64,000 bases of DNA from Ardenticatena maritima (GTDB lineage: Bacteria > Chloroflexota > Anaerolineae > Ardenticatenales > Ardenticatenaceae), in NCBI RefSeq assembly GCF_001306175.1, contig NZ_LGKN01000005.1, positions 248,001 through 312,000 of the forward strand. Direction: 5' to 3'. Each line of letters starts with the position of its first letter. Position 1 is the first letter of the stretch. Of the stretch, positions 9,426-19,092 are shown in pieces. The notes under the pieces were generated by a model. It saw only the letters and a list, made by a program, of their open reading frames with translations, was not told where the DNA came from and did not search any database. The translations under genes were made by a program, and so were the position numbers.

Positions 9426-10769
9426 TCACAACGGCACAACATTCGCAGAATGCTGACGGTTTTCCATTGTATCACCCAATATCATGTGCGCTACTTGACG
9501 CCCCAAACGCACGGCGTAATTCGTGCCACGGTCCCACGGATAGACATGGCTCATGCTCGCAAAGTACAACCCTTCCAGCGGCGTGCGAATGGACGGGATA
9601 TGCGCCGAATGCCCCACCGGCGGCACGGGTTGCGCGTAGCGCGCTTTGAAAAGCCAGACGTTGCGCACCCAATCGGGGCTGTATTCGCGGTTGAAGCGAT
9701 ACAACGCCGCTTCGTACACCTCAAAGAGCGCTTCGGTATCGTATTCAAAGTAGGGGTGGTCGGGGACAAGATAATCGCCCAGATAGACCAGGTGGTCGCC
9801 CCCGTAGTGCGTCGGCTCGATGTAGTTGGTGTGTTCCACCAGCGCCAGCATGGGGAATTCGCGCTTGTCCAGGTTCACCCAGTAGAGGTTGGGGGTCAGC
9901 GGGTGTTGGAGCGCCACGACCATGACAATCGCGCCCAGTGATTTGAGCGCCTGCACATGCGCCAAATACGCACTCGGCAAGTCGGGCGCGATGTGCACCA
10001 ACACAGAGGGCGGCACCGCCGCCAGCACCCGGTCGAAGGCGGCTTCGCCGCCGGCTGTGCGCACACGCCACCGCCCTTCGGGCAGGCGCTGAATATGCGT
10101 CACGGGGGTGTTGGTGTGAATGGTCGCGCCGGCGACACGCGCGGCGTCGGCAAGCGCATTGGCAAACGCCTGAAAACCGCCTTCAAAGTAGCCGAGGCGA
10201 AACGAGCGCGCTTTGAACCGCGCCCAGAGCCACGCCAGATTGACCTCCGCGGCGTAGGGACCAAACTTGCCTTCCAGCAACGGCTTGATGGCTTGCTCGT
10301 AGGCGCGGCGTCCCAAGACGCGCTGCGCCCATTCAGCCGCGGTCATCTGTTCAAGGGCGCGCCAATCGTTCGTGCCATACTTCAAATAGGCCAGCCCCAG
10401 CCCATACCGCAAGCGGTCCGGCAGCGGCATGGCCGGAAAGCGCAGGACGTTCAACGCCGCTTCCAGTGGGTTGCCGCCATCGAGCGGCCAAGCGCGCCCG
10501 TTGTACCACTGGGCGGTAATCGGATTGCGGAAAAAGACCTTCTTCCCAAAACCGATTTCATCCGCCAACGCGCGGATATCGGTATCGCCTTCAAAAATGT
10601 GATGGTAAAAATGTTCAACCGGCCAATCCCAATGCGGCGCTTTGAAGCCCGCCGCCAATCCGCCCACATAGGGCGCTCCTTCAAAAAGCGTCACCTCGAC
10701 ACCATGGCGCGCCAAGTCATACGCCGCCGTCAGGCCGGTAAATCCACCACCAAGAATGGCTATCTGCAT
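9426..10769 (-). CDS. FAD-dependent amine-oxidase-like oxidoreductase
   Basis: Flavoprotein of the protoporphyrinogen oxidase/phytoene desaturase/UDP-galactopyranose mutase superfamily. The N-terminus is a dinucleotide-binding fold (AILGGGFTGLTAAYDLARHG, then VTLFEG), and the C-terminus keeps a second FAD-contact segment (GLYFASMSHVYPWDRGTN). 447 aa. The sequence does not let me choose between a haem-pathway enzyme and a sugar- or lipid-modifying enzyme. The position between ugd and a UPF0104 flippase-like gene makes an envelope glycan or lipid role more likely than haem synthesis, but that is inference. Confidence 0.82.
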   Translation of the reverse strand: MQIAILGGGFTGLTAAYDLARHGVEVTLFEGAPYVGGLAAGFKAPHWDWPVEHFYHHIFEGDTDIRALADEIGFGKKVFFRNPITAQWYNGRAWPLDGGNPLEAALNVLRFPAMPLPDRLRYGLGLAYLKYGTNDWRALEQMTAAEWAQRVLGRRAYEQAIKPLLEGKFGPYAAEVNLAWLWARFKARSFRLGYFEGGFQAFANALADAARVAGATIHTNTPVTHIQRLPEGRWRVRTAGGEAAFDRVLAAVPPSVLVHIAPDLPSAYLAHVQALKSLGAIVMVVALQHPLTPNLYWVNLDKREFPMLALVEHTNYIEPTHYGGDHLVYLGDYLVPDHPYFEYDTEALFEVYEAALYRFNREYSPDWVRNVWLFKARYAQPVPPVGHSAHIPSIRTPLEGLYFASMSHVYPWDRGTNYAVRLGRQVAHMILGDTMENRQHSANVVPL

Positions 10770-10794
10770 TCCTCACCTTCCTTCACCATGAACC

Positions 10795-11790
10795 TCATGA
10801 TGCCAATTCTTCAACTTCCGCACGGGCGCGTGCCACAGAGACGTTTTCGCGCCACAGGTAATACCCTCCCAGGAGCGTGATAGGCAACCACAACGCAGCG
10901 TGCAAGACCAGGGTGTAGCCCGCGGCAATTTCCCCCGGCACGCCAAAGGCTTCCAGCACTTCAATGCCCGGCGCGTCAAACGTGCCGATGTATCCGGGGG
11001 CGGCGGGGAGTGTGGTCGCCAGGTTGACAATCCCATTCATCAGCATGAGCACCAGAAAACTCACATGGAACGGGAACGCATGCATGACAAACCAATACTT
11101 CAACGTTTCCAGCAACCAGATGATGATGCTGGTGATGAAAATCATGAAAACGTCGCGCCCGTTGCGCAGGCTTGCCAAACCGTCAATGAAGCGGTCGAAC
11201 AAGTGATGCGCGGCGTCGTGGAAGCGTTGGGGCACGCAGAGCGCCAGCAGACGCGTGTACCAGGTGCGCGCTGTGTGCGGGCGCATGGCAAGCGCCAAAA
11301 AGAGCACCAATGCGCCAAAAAAGAGCGCGCTGAAAAGCGTGACGATGGCTTCATAACGCGGGTTGAAATTGCTGATGGGCAATGCCAGGAAAACAAAGAG
11401 GAGCATGGTCAGCCCATCGAAAAGGCGTTCAACAACCACCGTCGCCATATTGGCGGACATGCTCACCTGCTCGCGGCGCTTCAAAATGTACGCCCGCAAC
11501 ACTTCTCCCGCGCGCGCCGGGTAAATGTTGTTGCCCATGTAGCCAATGCAGACCACGGGGAACAATGTACGCAAGGGGATGGGCTTGATGGGGCGGAGCA
11601 TGTAATGCCAGCGCCATGTGCGCACCACCACGCCCAAAAAATAAGCGCCAACACCGGGCAACAGCCACCAATAGTTGGCGCCCTGTATCGTGTTCCAGAC
11701 CTCATGCAAGCGTAAGCCGCGCAACGCCAAATAGAGAAAAACGGCGCTGACCAGCAGCCCGATTGCCAATCGAATCCGTTCTTTCGTCAT
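10795..11790 (-). CDS. UPF0104 / lysylphosphatidylglycerol-synthase-type membrane protein
   Basis: Polytopic membrane protein with about eight hydrophobic segments, beginning RLAIGLLVSAVFLYLALRGL. It carries family hallmarks such as YMGNNIYPARAGEVLRAYIL and the C-terminal ATTLPAAPGYIGTFDA. Relatives include the membrane half of MprF and the archaeal AglD region, often called flippase-like. ATG 11790 is chosen over GTG 11802 because AAGGTG lies 9 nt upstream of it. It starts just upstream of the FAD oxidoreductase on the same strand (25-nt gap), so the two are probably co-transcribed. Role in moving or modifying an envelope lipid is inferred. Confidence 0.83.
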   Translation of the reverse strand: MTKERIRLAIGLLVSAVFLYLALRGLRLHEVWNTIQGANYWWLLPGVGAYFLGVVVRTWRWHYMLRPIKPIPLRTLFPVVCIGYMGNNIYPARAGEVLRAYILKRREQVSMSANMATVVVERLFDGLTMLLFVFLALPISNFNPRYEAIVTLFSALFFGALVLFLALAMRPHTARTWYTRLLALCVPQRFHDAAHHLFDRFIDGLASLRNGRDVFMIFITSIIIWLLETLKYWFVMHAFPFHVSFLVLMLMNGIVNLATTLPAAPGYIGTFDAPGIEVLEAFGVPGEIAAGYTLVLHAALWLPITLLGGYYLWRENVSVARARAEVEELAS

Positions 11791-11903
11791 AAACCTGTTC
11801 ACCTTTTACCGGGCACGAGATTATACATTCGCCTCCCCCGACGGCAAAAGCCAGAAAATGTGTGCAGAACCTGTGTAGAACGCCTGAAAAAGCGGCGTCC
11901 CAC

Positions 11904-11936
11904 ACAAAAAACCGACGGGCGATAGCCGCCCGTCGG
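11904..11936 (-). terminator. Terminator of the mutS2-folC-lon operon
   Basis: Read on the minus strand: CCGACGGGCG, 5-nt loop, CGCCCGTCGG, then TTTTTTGTGT. Perfect 10-bp stem 23 nt beyond the lon stop codon. Confidence 0.9.
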
Positions 11937-11959
11937 CTTCTTCCACGGCAGACCGCGGC

Positions 11960-14356
11960 TCATAGGTCCTGCGCCAATTCAATCTCCTCTTCGTCTTCTT
12001 CTTCGTCCGGTTCGGGCGGGCGCAGGGCAATTTCAAGCACCTGCTCCATGCGCTCAACCGACACGATGTTGAGCCGTCGGCGCACGTTGGCGGGGACCTC
12101 CACAAGGTCTTTTTCGTTGCCCTTGGGGATGATGAGCGTCTTCAAGCCGGCGCGGTGGGCGGCGAGGGCTTTTTCTTTCAACCCGCCAATGGGCAGCACA
12201 CGCCCGCGCAACGTAATTTCGCCGGTCATGGCGACATCACACGCCACCTTGCGCCCCGTCAATGCACTGATGAGCGCCGTCGCCATGGTGATGCCCGCGC
12301 TGGGACCGTCTTTGGGGATGGCCCCCTCCGGCACGTGAATGTGAATGTCAATCTTGTCGAAGTCGTCAATGTCAATGCCTAGTTCGTCGGCGTGGGCGCG
12401 GGCATAGGTCAGCGCGGCTTGTGCGCTTTCCTGCATGACTTCGCCCAATTGCCCGGTGAGCGTCAGGTTGCCTTTGCCGGGCATGACGCTGACTTCAATG
12501 CTCAACAAATCGCCTCCCGCCTCGGTCACGGCGACGCCGGTTGCCACGCCCACCTCATCTTCACGCTCGGCAACGCCAAACGTGTATTGCGGCGGTCCCA
12601 GCCAGTGCGGCAGGCGGCGGTCTGTCACCAGGCGCAGCAGATGCTCGCCCTCGGCGTAGCGGCGCGCCAGTTTGCGGAAGATGCTGGCAATGGCGCGTTC
12701 CAGATTGCGCACGCCCGCCTCGTTGGTGTATTCGCGGATGATGCGGCGCACCGCTTTTTCGCTGATACGCACGTCATAGCGCCCCAGCCCGTGCGCCTCT
12801 TTCTGGCGCGGGATGAGGAAGTTCATGGCGATGGTCACTTTCTCGTCCTCGGTGTAGCCCGGAAACTCAATCACTTCCATGCGGTCGAGCAGGGCGGGCG
12901 GGATGGTGTAGAGCACATTCGCCGTGGTGATGAAAAAGACGTTCGACAAATCGTAAGGCACTTCGAGGTAGTGGTCGCTGTATTCGCGGTTTTGCTCAGG
13001 GTCGAGCACTTCGAGCAGCGCCGAAGCGGGGTCGCCGCGAAAATCGTAGCCCAGTTTGTCAATTTCATCGAGCATGAAGACGGGATTGACCACGCCGGCG
13101 TTGCGCATGCCCTGAATGATGCGCCCCGGCATTGCGCCGATGTAAGTGCGGCGATGCCCGCGAATTTCGGCTTCGTCGCGCACGCCCCCCAAACTCACGC
13201 GCACAAACCGCCGCCCCAACGCTTCGGCAATGCTGCGCCCCAGGCTGGTTTTGCCCGTGCCCGGCGGTCCCACAAAGCAGAGAATGGGGCTGGGCATTTT
13301 CTCGCCGGCGAGCTGGCGCACGGCAAGGTATTCGAGAATGCGCTCCTTGGCTTTTTGCAGCGCGTAATGGTTTTGGTCCAGCACTTCGGCGGCTTTTTTG
13401 AGGTCAATCTCATCAGGCGGCGGCGCGCCCCAGGGCAGTTCCAGCAGCCAATCGAGGTAGGTGCGAATGATGCCCACTTCGGGCACCATGGGCGGCATGG
13501 CTTCGAGCCGCCGCAGCTCTTTGAGGGCTTTCTCGCGCACCGTGTCGGGCATGGGGCTTTCCATGATGCGCTGGCGCAGTTCTTCGGCTTCGCCCAGGAA
13601 GGGGTCGCGCTCGCCCAATTCGCGCTGAATGACGCGCAGTTGTTCGCGCAGGAAGTATTCGCGCTGGGTTTTGTCCATTTCTTCCTGCACCTGATGGTGC
13701 AGGTGGTCTTGCAATTCCAGCAATTCCAGTTCGCTGGCGAGCAGAACGTTGAGCCGCTGCAAGCGTTCCACCGGGTTGATGATTTCAAGCAGCTGCTGGC
13801 GGTCGGCGACGGAAAGCTCGATATTGGCGGCGAGAAAATCCGCCAACCGGCCTGGTTCGCTGATGTTGTAGGCAAGGCCGTAAAACCCTTCGGGCAGTTC
13901 GCGGAGCACGACGTATTTTTCGTAGAGCGAGAGCGCCAACCGCGTCAGGGCTTGCACTTCGCGCGTCTTTTCGACGTCCGGTTCGGGGATGGTTTCGACG
14001 CGCGCCATCAAGAAGCCGTCGCGCGGGGGCAAAAATTCCTTGATGCGCACGCGCGAAAGCCCCTGCACCATGACGCTGACGCCCCCGTCGGGCACGCGTA
14101 TTACATTCACAGGCTCAATGAGCGTGCCGACGGTGAACAGGTCGTCCGGTTCGGGCTCGTCAATGTCAGCAGACCGCTGGGCGACCGCCACCACTTCAAA
14201 GCCTTCTTCGTTGAGGTCTTCCACACCTTCAAGGAAAAATTCTTCCATGAACAATGGTGCGTTGGCGCGCGGGAAGACGACAATGTCGCGCAGCGGCACC
14301 AGCACCGCTTCAAAGGTTTCCGGTTTTTCGGGTGGTTGCATGTCGAAAAGGTCCAT
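11960..14356 (-). CDS. lon: ATP-dependent protease La (Lon)
   Basis: Cytoplasmic AAA+ serine protease degrading misfolded and regulatory proteins. The N-terminal LAN domain starts at VPLRDIVVFP; a coiled-coil segment spans about residues 200-290; Walker A is GPPGTGKT (363-370); Walker B lies in VFMLDEIDKLG; the catalytic dyad is Ser686 (PKDGPSAG) and Lys729 (GGLKEKAL). 798 aa is typical for bacterial LonA. The C-terminus ends in an unusually acidic tail (EEEDEEE). It is the last gene of a run mutS2-folC-lon with short gaps (6 and 27 nt). No heat-shock operator is evident directly upstream. Confidence 0.97.
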   Translation of the reverse strand: MDLFDMQPPEKPETFEAVLVPLRDIVVFPRANAPLFMEEFFLEGVEDLNEEGFEVVAVAQRSADIDEPEPDDLFTVGTLIEPVNVIRVPDGGVSVMVQGLSRVRIKEFLPPRDGFLMARVETIPEPDVEKTREVQALTRLALSLYEKYVVLRELPEGFYGLAYNISEPGRLADFLAANIELSVADRQQLLEIINPVERLQRLNVLLASELELLELQDHLHHQVQEEMDKTQREYFLREQLRVIQRELGERDPFLGEAEELRQRIMESPMPDTVREKALKELRRLEAMPPMVPEVGIIRTYLDWLLELPWGAPPPDEIDLKKAAEVLDQNHYALQKAKERILEYLAVRQLAGEKMPSPILCFVGPPGTGKTSLGRSIAEALGRRFVRVSLGGVRDEAEIRGHRRTYIGAMPGRIIQGMRNAGVVNPVFMLDEIDKLGYDFRGDPASALLEVLDPEQNREYSDHYLEVPYDLSNVFFITTANVLYTIPPALLDRMEVIEFPGYTEDEKVTIAMNFLIPRQKEAHGLGRYDVRISEKAVRRIIREYTNEAGVRNLERAIASIFRKLARRYAEGEHLLRLVTDRRLPHWLGPPQYTFGVAEREDEVGVATGVAVTEAGGDLLSIEVSVMPGKGNLTLTGQLGEVMQESAQAALTYARAHADELGIDIDDFDKIDIHIHVPEGAIPKDGPSAGITMATALISALTGRKVACDVAMTGEITLRGRVLPIGGLKEKALAAHRAGLKTLIIPKGNEKDLVEVPANVRRRLNIVSVERMEQVLEIALRPPEPDEEEDEEEIELAQDL

Positions 14357-14383
14357 AGGCCTCTATCTCACCGTTTGACTGTT

Positions 14384-15727
14384 TCAAGGGCGAATATTGT
14401 ACCACAAAGCACGAGCTTCGGCAGCCACAAAGAGCGAGCCGGTGACGATGACCGCGCCGTCTTCACCCGCCATGTCGAGCGCGTTGGTGAAAGCGGTTTG
14501 CACGTCGGGCGCGGGCAGGACAACCGCCAACGGGTCGAGGGCGGCGGTGAGCCGCTCCGCCAACCGGGGGGCGGGCATGGCGCGCGGATGCCGCGCTTGG
14601 GTGGCAATCCAGCCTGTTGCGAAGGGGCGCAGAGGGCGCACAATCGCTTCCACGTCCTTGTCGGCGGAAACGCCGAACACCATCCAGAGGCGGTCCCAGG
14701 AGACGCCGCCGTTGAGCGCCAGGTCGCGCAAGGTTTCGGCAAGCGCCTGGGCGGATGCGTCGTTGTGCGCGCCGTCCACCAGCACGAAGGGGCGCGCGTT
14801 CAACACTTCTGTGCGCGCCGGCCAGCGCACATGCGCCAGCCCCGCCCGCAAGGCGTCGTCGTCCCACGTGAGCGCCCCTTCTTCGCGCACGGTGGTGAGC
14901 GCGGCGACAGCCGTGGCGGCGTTGACGAGTTGATGCGCCCCCAGCAAGGCAAAGGGCAGGTCGTCCCACGCCCACTCGGCGCGCGTGCGATGGCGCAGGG
15001 CGATGGTTTGACCGCGCAGGCTGAGCGCCCGACGCGCCCAAACCCACTCACGGGCAACGTCCACCAGTGGAGCGTTCTGGCGCTGGGCGGCGTTGGCGAT
15101 TTCGCGCCACGCCTCTTCCACTTGCGGCGCCACCACCACAGGACGCCCCGGCTTGATGATGCCCGCCTTGTCGCGGGCGATGAGGGCGTGGGTATCGCCC
15201 AGGATGTGCGTGTGTTCCAGGCTGATGGGCGTGATGATGGAAACGAGCGGGCGGCTGATGGTGTTGGTAGCGTCAAGTGTGCCGCCCAAACCGACTTCGA
15301 TCACGGCAACGTCCACTGCGGCTTCGGCGAACGCCAGGAAGGCGATGGCGGTGATGGCTTCAAAGAAGGTAAGCCCTTCCAGTTGTTCCGCCGCACGGCG
15401 CACCTGTTCAGCGCAATGCGCCAGATACTCCGGCGAAATGGCGCGCCCCGCCAGTTGGATGCGTTCGCGCTCGGTGTGCAGGTGCGGGCTGGTGTAGAGC
15501 GCGGTCTGGTAGCCGGCCGCCCGCAAGACGCTTTCGATGATGGACGCCGTAGAGCCTTTGCCTTTGCTTCCGGTAATGTGGATGGTCGGCACGGCGTCTT
15601 GCGGGTTGTTGAGCCGCGCCAGCAACGCCCGCATGCGGTCCAGTTTGTAGGGGGAACGGGTGGCGGGCGGTTGGCGCTCAAAATCAATCAGAGACCAGAG
15701 CCAGGCGCGTGTTTCTTCGTAAGTCAT
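14384..15727 (-). CDS. folC: Bifunctional folylpolyglutamate synthase / dihydrofolate synthase
   Basis: Adds glutamate to dihydropteroate and to folates. The Mur-ligase P-loop TGSKGKGST is at residues 52-60. Further family signatures are the SPHLHTERERI loop, the omega-loop region GLGGTLDATN, and the C-terminal VDGAHNDASA. 447 aa is the usual length. The gene lies between mutS2 (6 nt upstream) and lon. With folP at 33-34 kb this gives two folate-pathway genes in the window at separate loci. Confidence 0.95.
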   Translation of the reverse strand: MTYEETRAWLWSLIDFERQPPATRSPYKLDRMRALLARLNNPQDAVPTIHITGSKGKGSTASIIESVLRAAGYQTALYTSPHLHTERERIQLAGRAISPEYLAHCAEQVRRAAEQLEGLTFFEAITAIAFLAFAEAAVDVAVIEVGLGGTLDATNTISRPLVSIITPISLEHTHILGDTHALIARDKAGIIKPGRPVVVAPQVEEAWREIANAAQRQNAPLVDVAREWVWARRALSLRGQTIALRHRTRAEWAWDDLPFALLGAHQLVNAATAVAALTTVREEGALTWDDDALRAGLAHVRWPARTEVLNARPFVLVDGAHNDASAQALAETLRDLALNGGVSWDRLWMVFGVSADKDVEAIVRPLRPFATGWIATQARHPRAMPAPRLAERLTAALDPLAVVLPAPDVQTAFTNALDMAGEDGAVIVTGSLFVAAEARALWYNIRP

Positions 15728-15733
15728 AGGCTT

Positions 15734-18151
15734 TCACCGTAGATTGAGTTGCACCACCGTGACGCCGTCGCCCCCTTCGGTTGTATCGCCGGGGCGGAAG
15801 GTCGCCACCAGTGGGTGGTTGCGCAGTTGTTCGCGCACGGCGCGCCGCAACGCGCCTGTGCCCTTCCCGTGGATGATGCGCACAGAGGGCACGCCCGCCA
15901 GGTAGGCGTCGTCCAGGTACTTGTCGAGGACGGGGAGCATGTCATCCACCCGCATTCCGCGCAGGTCGAGTTCCAGCGGCGGGGCTTCGGCGACGCGGCG
16001 CGGCGGCGTTGGGACGGTGGGCGCGGCGTGCTGGGCGGGCTGTTTCTTTTGCGGGCGGCGTTGCACCTCGTCCAGCGGCAGGCGCAGGCGGAACGCGCCC
16101 GCGGCAATTTCGGCTTCGTCGCCGTCCAGCGCGATGACGTCGCCCGTGCGCCCCAACGCGGGCACCCAGACGGTATCGCCAACCTGGATGGGACCGTCGG
16201 GCACGGGTTCTTCGGCGGGTTCTTCATCGGGCAGGGGGGGCGCTTTGAGCGGCGCGAGTTCCTCTTTTTCGATCTGGTCAATCTCGCGGCGAATGGCGCG
16301 CAGTTCTTCTTGCTGGTCGGCGTAGCGCGCCAGCCGTTGCATGAGGTCGCGGATGTGGGCGCGCACGCCTTCCAGTTCGCGGCGGGCTTCTTCGCGCGCC
16401 TGGTTGAGCAATTGGATGCGTTCGTGTTCGAGTTCCGCCAGGCGGCGTTCCAGTTCGCGGCGGGTCTGTTCCAGCGCTTCGCGTTCGCGCCGCACCTCTT
16501 CGGCTTCAGCCTGGGCGGCGTCGCGCGTCTGCTTGATATCGGCAAGCAGGGCTTCGAGTTCGATGTCGTGCGAGGAGAGCAACGCGCGCGCCTGTTCGAT
16601 GATGGCGGGGTCGAGCCCGAGGCGCTGGGCGATGGCGATGGCGTTGGATTGCCCCGGCAAGCCGATGCGCAGGTGGTAGGTGGGGCGCAGGGTTTCCAGG
16701 TCGAATTCCACGCTGGCGTTTTTGACGCCCGGCGTGATGTGCGCCCAGACTTTGAGTTCGCTGTAATGCGTGGCGACAATCGCCCAAATTCCCCGTTCCA
16801 GCAGGTGCATGAGCAGGGCTTGCGCCAGCGCCGCCCCTTCGACGGGGTCGGTGCCCGCGCCCACTTCGTCCAGCAGGACGAGGCTGGATGGGGTGGCGGC
16901 GCGCAAGATGCGCGTGATGTTGGTCAGGTGTGATGAGAAGGTGGAGAGGCTTTGCTCGATGCTCTGTTCGTCGCCGATGTCGGCAAAGACGTTGTCGAAG
17001 AGCGCCACGCGCGAGCCTTCGGCGGCGGGGATGTGCAAGCCGCACATGGTCATCAGCGTGAGCAAGCCCACGGTTTTGAGCGTGACCGTTTTGCCGCCCG
17101 TGTTGGGTCCCGTGATGACGAGGATGCGGAAATCGGGTCCCAGCCAGACGTCAATTGGCACAACCGTCTCCGGGTCGAGCAGGGGGTGGCGCGCCTGGTG
17201 CAGGTTCACCAGCGGCTGGTCGCGCGGCGGGCTGGCGGGGTCGCTCAGTTCGGGTTCGACGGCGCGCAGGCGGTCGGCGTATTCGGCTTTGGCAAAGGCA
17301 AGGTCGAGGTCGGCCAGGGCTTCGACCGTCCAGATGAGTTCATCGCTGTTTTCGGCCACGAGGTCGCTCAGTTCGCGCAAAATGCGTTCGATTTCGTGCT
17401 GCTCGGCGATTTGCAGTTCGCGCCACTGGTTGTTGAGGTCGAGCGTCTCCAGCGGCTCGATGAAGACAGTCGCGCCCGATGACGATTGGTCGTGGACAAC
17501 GCCCCGCACGCGCCCCTTGTGCTCCGCCTTGACGGGGATGACGTAGCGGTCGCCCCGCTGGGTGATGATGGGTTCTTGCAGCCAGCGCTGCATGTTGGGG
17601 TCGCTGATGATGCGGCGCAGTTTTTCCAGCAGGCGGTCGTGCGCCATGGCGATGTCGCGGCGCAATTGGCGCAGTTTGGGGCTGGCGTCGTCGCGCACGT
17701 CGCCGTTGTCGTCAATGGCGGCGGCGATGGCTTCATCGAGGGCTTCACACGGTTCGATGCGGTCGGCGATGCGCGCCAGCGCGGGGTAGTGTTCGCGGTT
17801 GCGCAGGATGAGCGACCGCAAGCGCCGCCCGGCGATGATGGTTTGGCGGATGTCCAGCAGGGTGATGGGCGAGAGCACGCCCCCCTTCTGCGCCTGCTCC
17901 ACCTCTTCGCGGATGTCCCGCGCCCCGCCGATGCGTGCGTTGGGATGGCGGGCGAGCAGGTCGCGGGCTTCGCGCGTTTCCGCCAGGCGGCGGCGGACGG
18001 TCTCCGGGTCGTTGGTCGGCGTCAAAGAGAGCGCGCGTTCACGCCCCGCGGAGAAGGCGGTTAGCGCGGCCACCCGTTCAAGAATTTTGGGCAGTTCCAG
18101 CGTTTCGATTGATTTGGCGTCGAGTCCGTGTGGCATGGTTGTCTGCTTCAT
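15734..18151 (-). CDS. mutS2: Endonuclease MutS2 with Smr domain
   Basis: MutS-family ATPase without mismatch-recognition domains; known members act in recombination control or in rescue of collided ribosomes. The clamp/lever region fills the first 300 residues. The ATPase has Walker A GPNTGGKT and Walker B LVLLDEVGAGTDP, followed by a long Arg/Glu-rich coiled coil (about 510-620). The C-terminal Smr nuclease domain carries LDLRGMRVDD and HGKGTGALRR. 805 aa is typical. Start is either ATG 18151 or ATG 18136; neither has a strong Shine-Dalgarno and I keep the longer form. Confidence 0.95.
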   Translation of the reverse strand: MKQTTMPHGLDAKSIETLELPKILERVAALTAFSAGRERALSLTPTNDPETVRRRLAETREARDLLARHPNARIGGARDIREEVEQAQKGGVLSPITLLDIRQTIIAGRRLRSLILRNREHYPALARIADRIEPCEALDEAIAAAIDDNGDVRDDASPKLRQLRRDIAMAHDRLLEKLRRIISDPNMQRWLQEPIITQRGDRYVIPVKAEHKGRVRGVVHDQSSSGATVFIEPLETLDLNNQWRELQIAEQHEIERILRELSDLVAENSDELIWTVEALADLDLAFAKAEYADRLRAVEPELSDPASPPRDQPLVNLHQARHPLLDPETVVPIDVWLGPDFRILVITGPNTGGKTVTLKTVGLLTLMTMCGLHIPAAEGSRVALFDNVFADIGDEQSIEQSLSTFSSHLTNITRILRAATPSSLVLLDEVGAGTDPVEGAALAQALLMHLLERGIWAIVATHYSELKVWAHITPGVKNASVEFDLETLRPTYHLRIGLPGQSNAIAIAQRLGLDPAIIEQARALLSSHDIELEALLADIKQTRDAAQAEAEEVRREREALEQTRRELERRLAELEHERIQLLNQAREEARRELEGVRAHIRDLMQRLARYADQQEELRAIRREIDQIEKEELAPLKAPPLPDEEPAEEPVPDGPIQVGDTVWVPALGRTGDVIALDGDEAEIAAGAFRLRLPLDEVQRRPQKKQPAQHAAPTVPTPPRRVAEAPPLELDLRGMRVDDMLPVLDKYLDDAYLAGVPSVRIIHGKGTGALRRAVREQLRNHPLVATFRPGDTTEGGDGVTVVQLNLR

Positions 18152-18271
18152 CTCTGCTTTTCACATGCAAAACCCGACGCGCGCGGGCGTCAGGTGGTTG
18201 TGTCAGTTGGAGATTGTAGCATAAGTTTGGAGATGGGGAGATTGGGACGCGCCAACGGGACGCCGTCAACG

Positions 18272-18308
18272 AAAAAAGCCCCGCCAGGGTGGACCTGACG
18301 GGGCTTTT
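18272..18308 (-). terminator. Terminator of the secreted repeat-protein gene
   Basis: On the minus strand, AAAAGCCCCGTCAGG pairs with CCTGGCGGGGCTTTT (one mismatch), followed by TT. It lies 16 nt past the stop codon at 18325. The A-tract on the other side would also make it work in the plus direction. Confidence 0.82.
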
Positions 18309-18324
18309 CGGCGAGACGGCGGGG

Positions 18325-18963
18325 TTAGCGCCCGAACCCGAAGCCGGGACCGCCACGCCCGTGGCCGCCGCGCCCGTGGCCGGGGCCGAATTTGCCGCCC
18401 ACAGCGGGACCGCGGTCGCGCAGTTGGTCGGCGATGTCGGCGCTGATGGCGCCGTCGGCGACGGCCTGGTCAATGGCGGCGTTCCAGGCGGCGTCCATAG
18501 CGTCACGCAGGGCGTCGCGGTCGAGGTCGGCGAGCAGGTCGCGCAGGGTGCCGTCTTCACGGGCGGCTTGCAATTCCTCCACCGTGATACCCAGTTGCTC
18601 GGCGAGCACCGCTTGCGGGTCGAAGTAGTCCTTCATGACGCGGTGCGCGCGGATGAGGTCGGCTTGTTCCTGCGTCAACTTCCCTTGTTCGACGGCGTAG
18701 TCGAGCGTGCGGTCGGCGGCGCGTTCACGCGCGGCTTGCAGTTCGTCCACGCTCACGCCCAACTCTTCGGCGAGGAATTGGTCCATGATGTCGCGCATGC
18801 CGTGGAAGAAGCGCCCCACCTTGCCTGCGACGTTCACGGTTTGGGTGTCGGTGTCGGGTTCTTGCGCGGCCGCGCTGGACGGCGCCCAGAAAATCCCCAC
18901 TGCCAACGCCAGCACACCCAGAACGGCGGCCAATGTGGTTGCGTAGAACAGTTTCTTTTTCAT
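18325..18963 (-). CDS. Secreted helical-repeat protein with Gly/His/Arg tail
   Basis: Exported protein of unknown function. MKKKLFYATT plus a hydrophobic core and an AxA-type site (SSAAAQ) form a signal peptide. The mature protein carries two copies of a helical motif: LAEELGVSVDELQAARE and LAEQLGITVEELQAARE, with intervening QGKLTQEQADLI. This resembles small Firmicutes and Chloroflexota envelope proteins with DUF2680-like repeats. The C-terminus is low-complexity GHGRGG repeats ending in GFGFGR. ATG 18963 is fixed by GGAGGG 6-7 nt upstream; a longer frame to 19119 has no support. 212 aa. The His-rich tail could bind metal, but that is speculation. Confidence 0.82.
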   Translation of the reverse strand: MKKKLFYATTLAAVLGVLALAVGIFWAPSSAAAQEPDTDTQTVNVAGKVGRFFHGMRDIMDQFLAEELGVSVDELQAARERAADRTLDYAVEQGKLTQEQADLIRAHRVMKDYFDPQAVLAEQLGITVEELQAAREDGTLRDLLADLDRDALRDAMDAAWNAAIDQAVADGAISADIADQLRDRGPAVGGKFGPGHGRGGHGRGGPGFGFGR

Positions 18964-19092
18964 CGTGTACCCTCCATCTTGTTGATTTGGTTGGTTGCGT
19001 GCCATCGCTTGGCACTGTTCATGGTAGATGAAGGGTTTGGAGAGGCGGTGGAGAGAATGTGAAAATTGTGTGGAAAGATGTAAGAAGTTTGT

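Noticed and set aside
12392-15742. A 1116-residue plus-strand open frame across lon and folC
   Set aside because: It is the mirror frame of lon and folC, which have clear Walker motifs, catalytic residues and terminators; the frame has no family features and an His/Phe/Arg-rich composition typical of reverse frames in GC-rich DNA.
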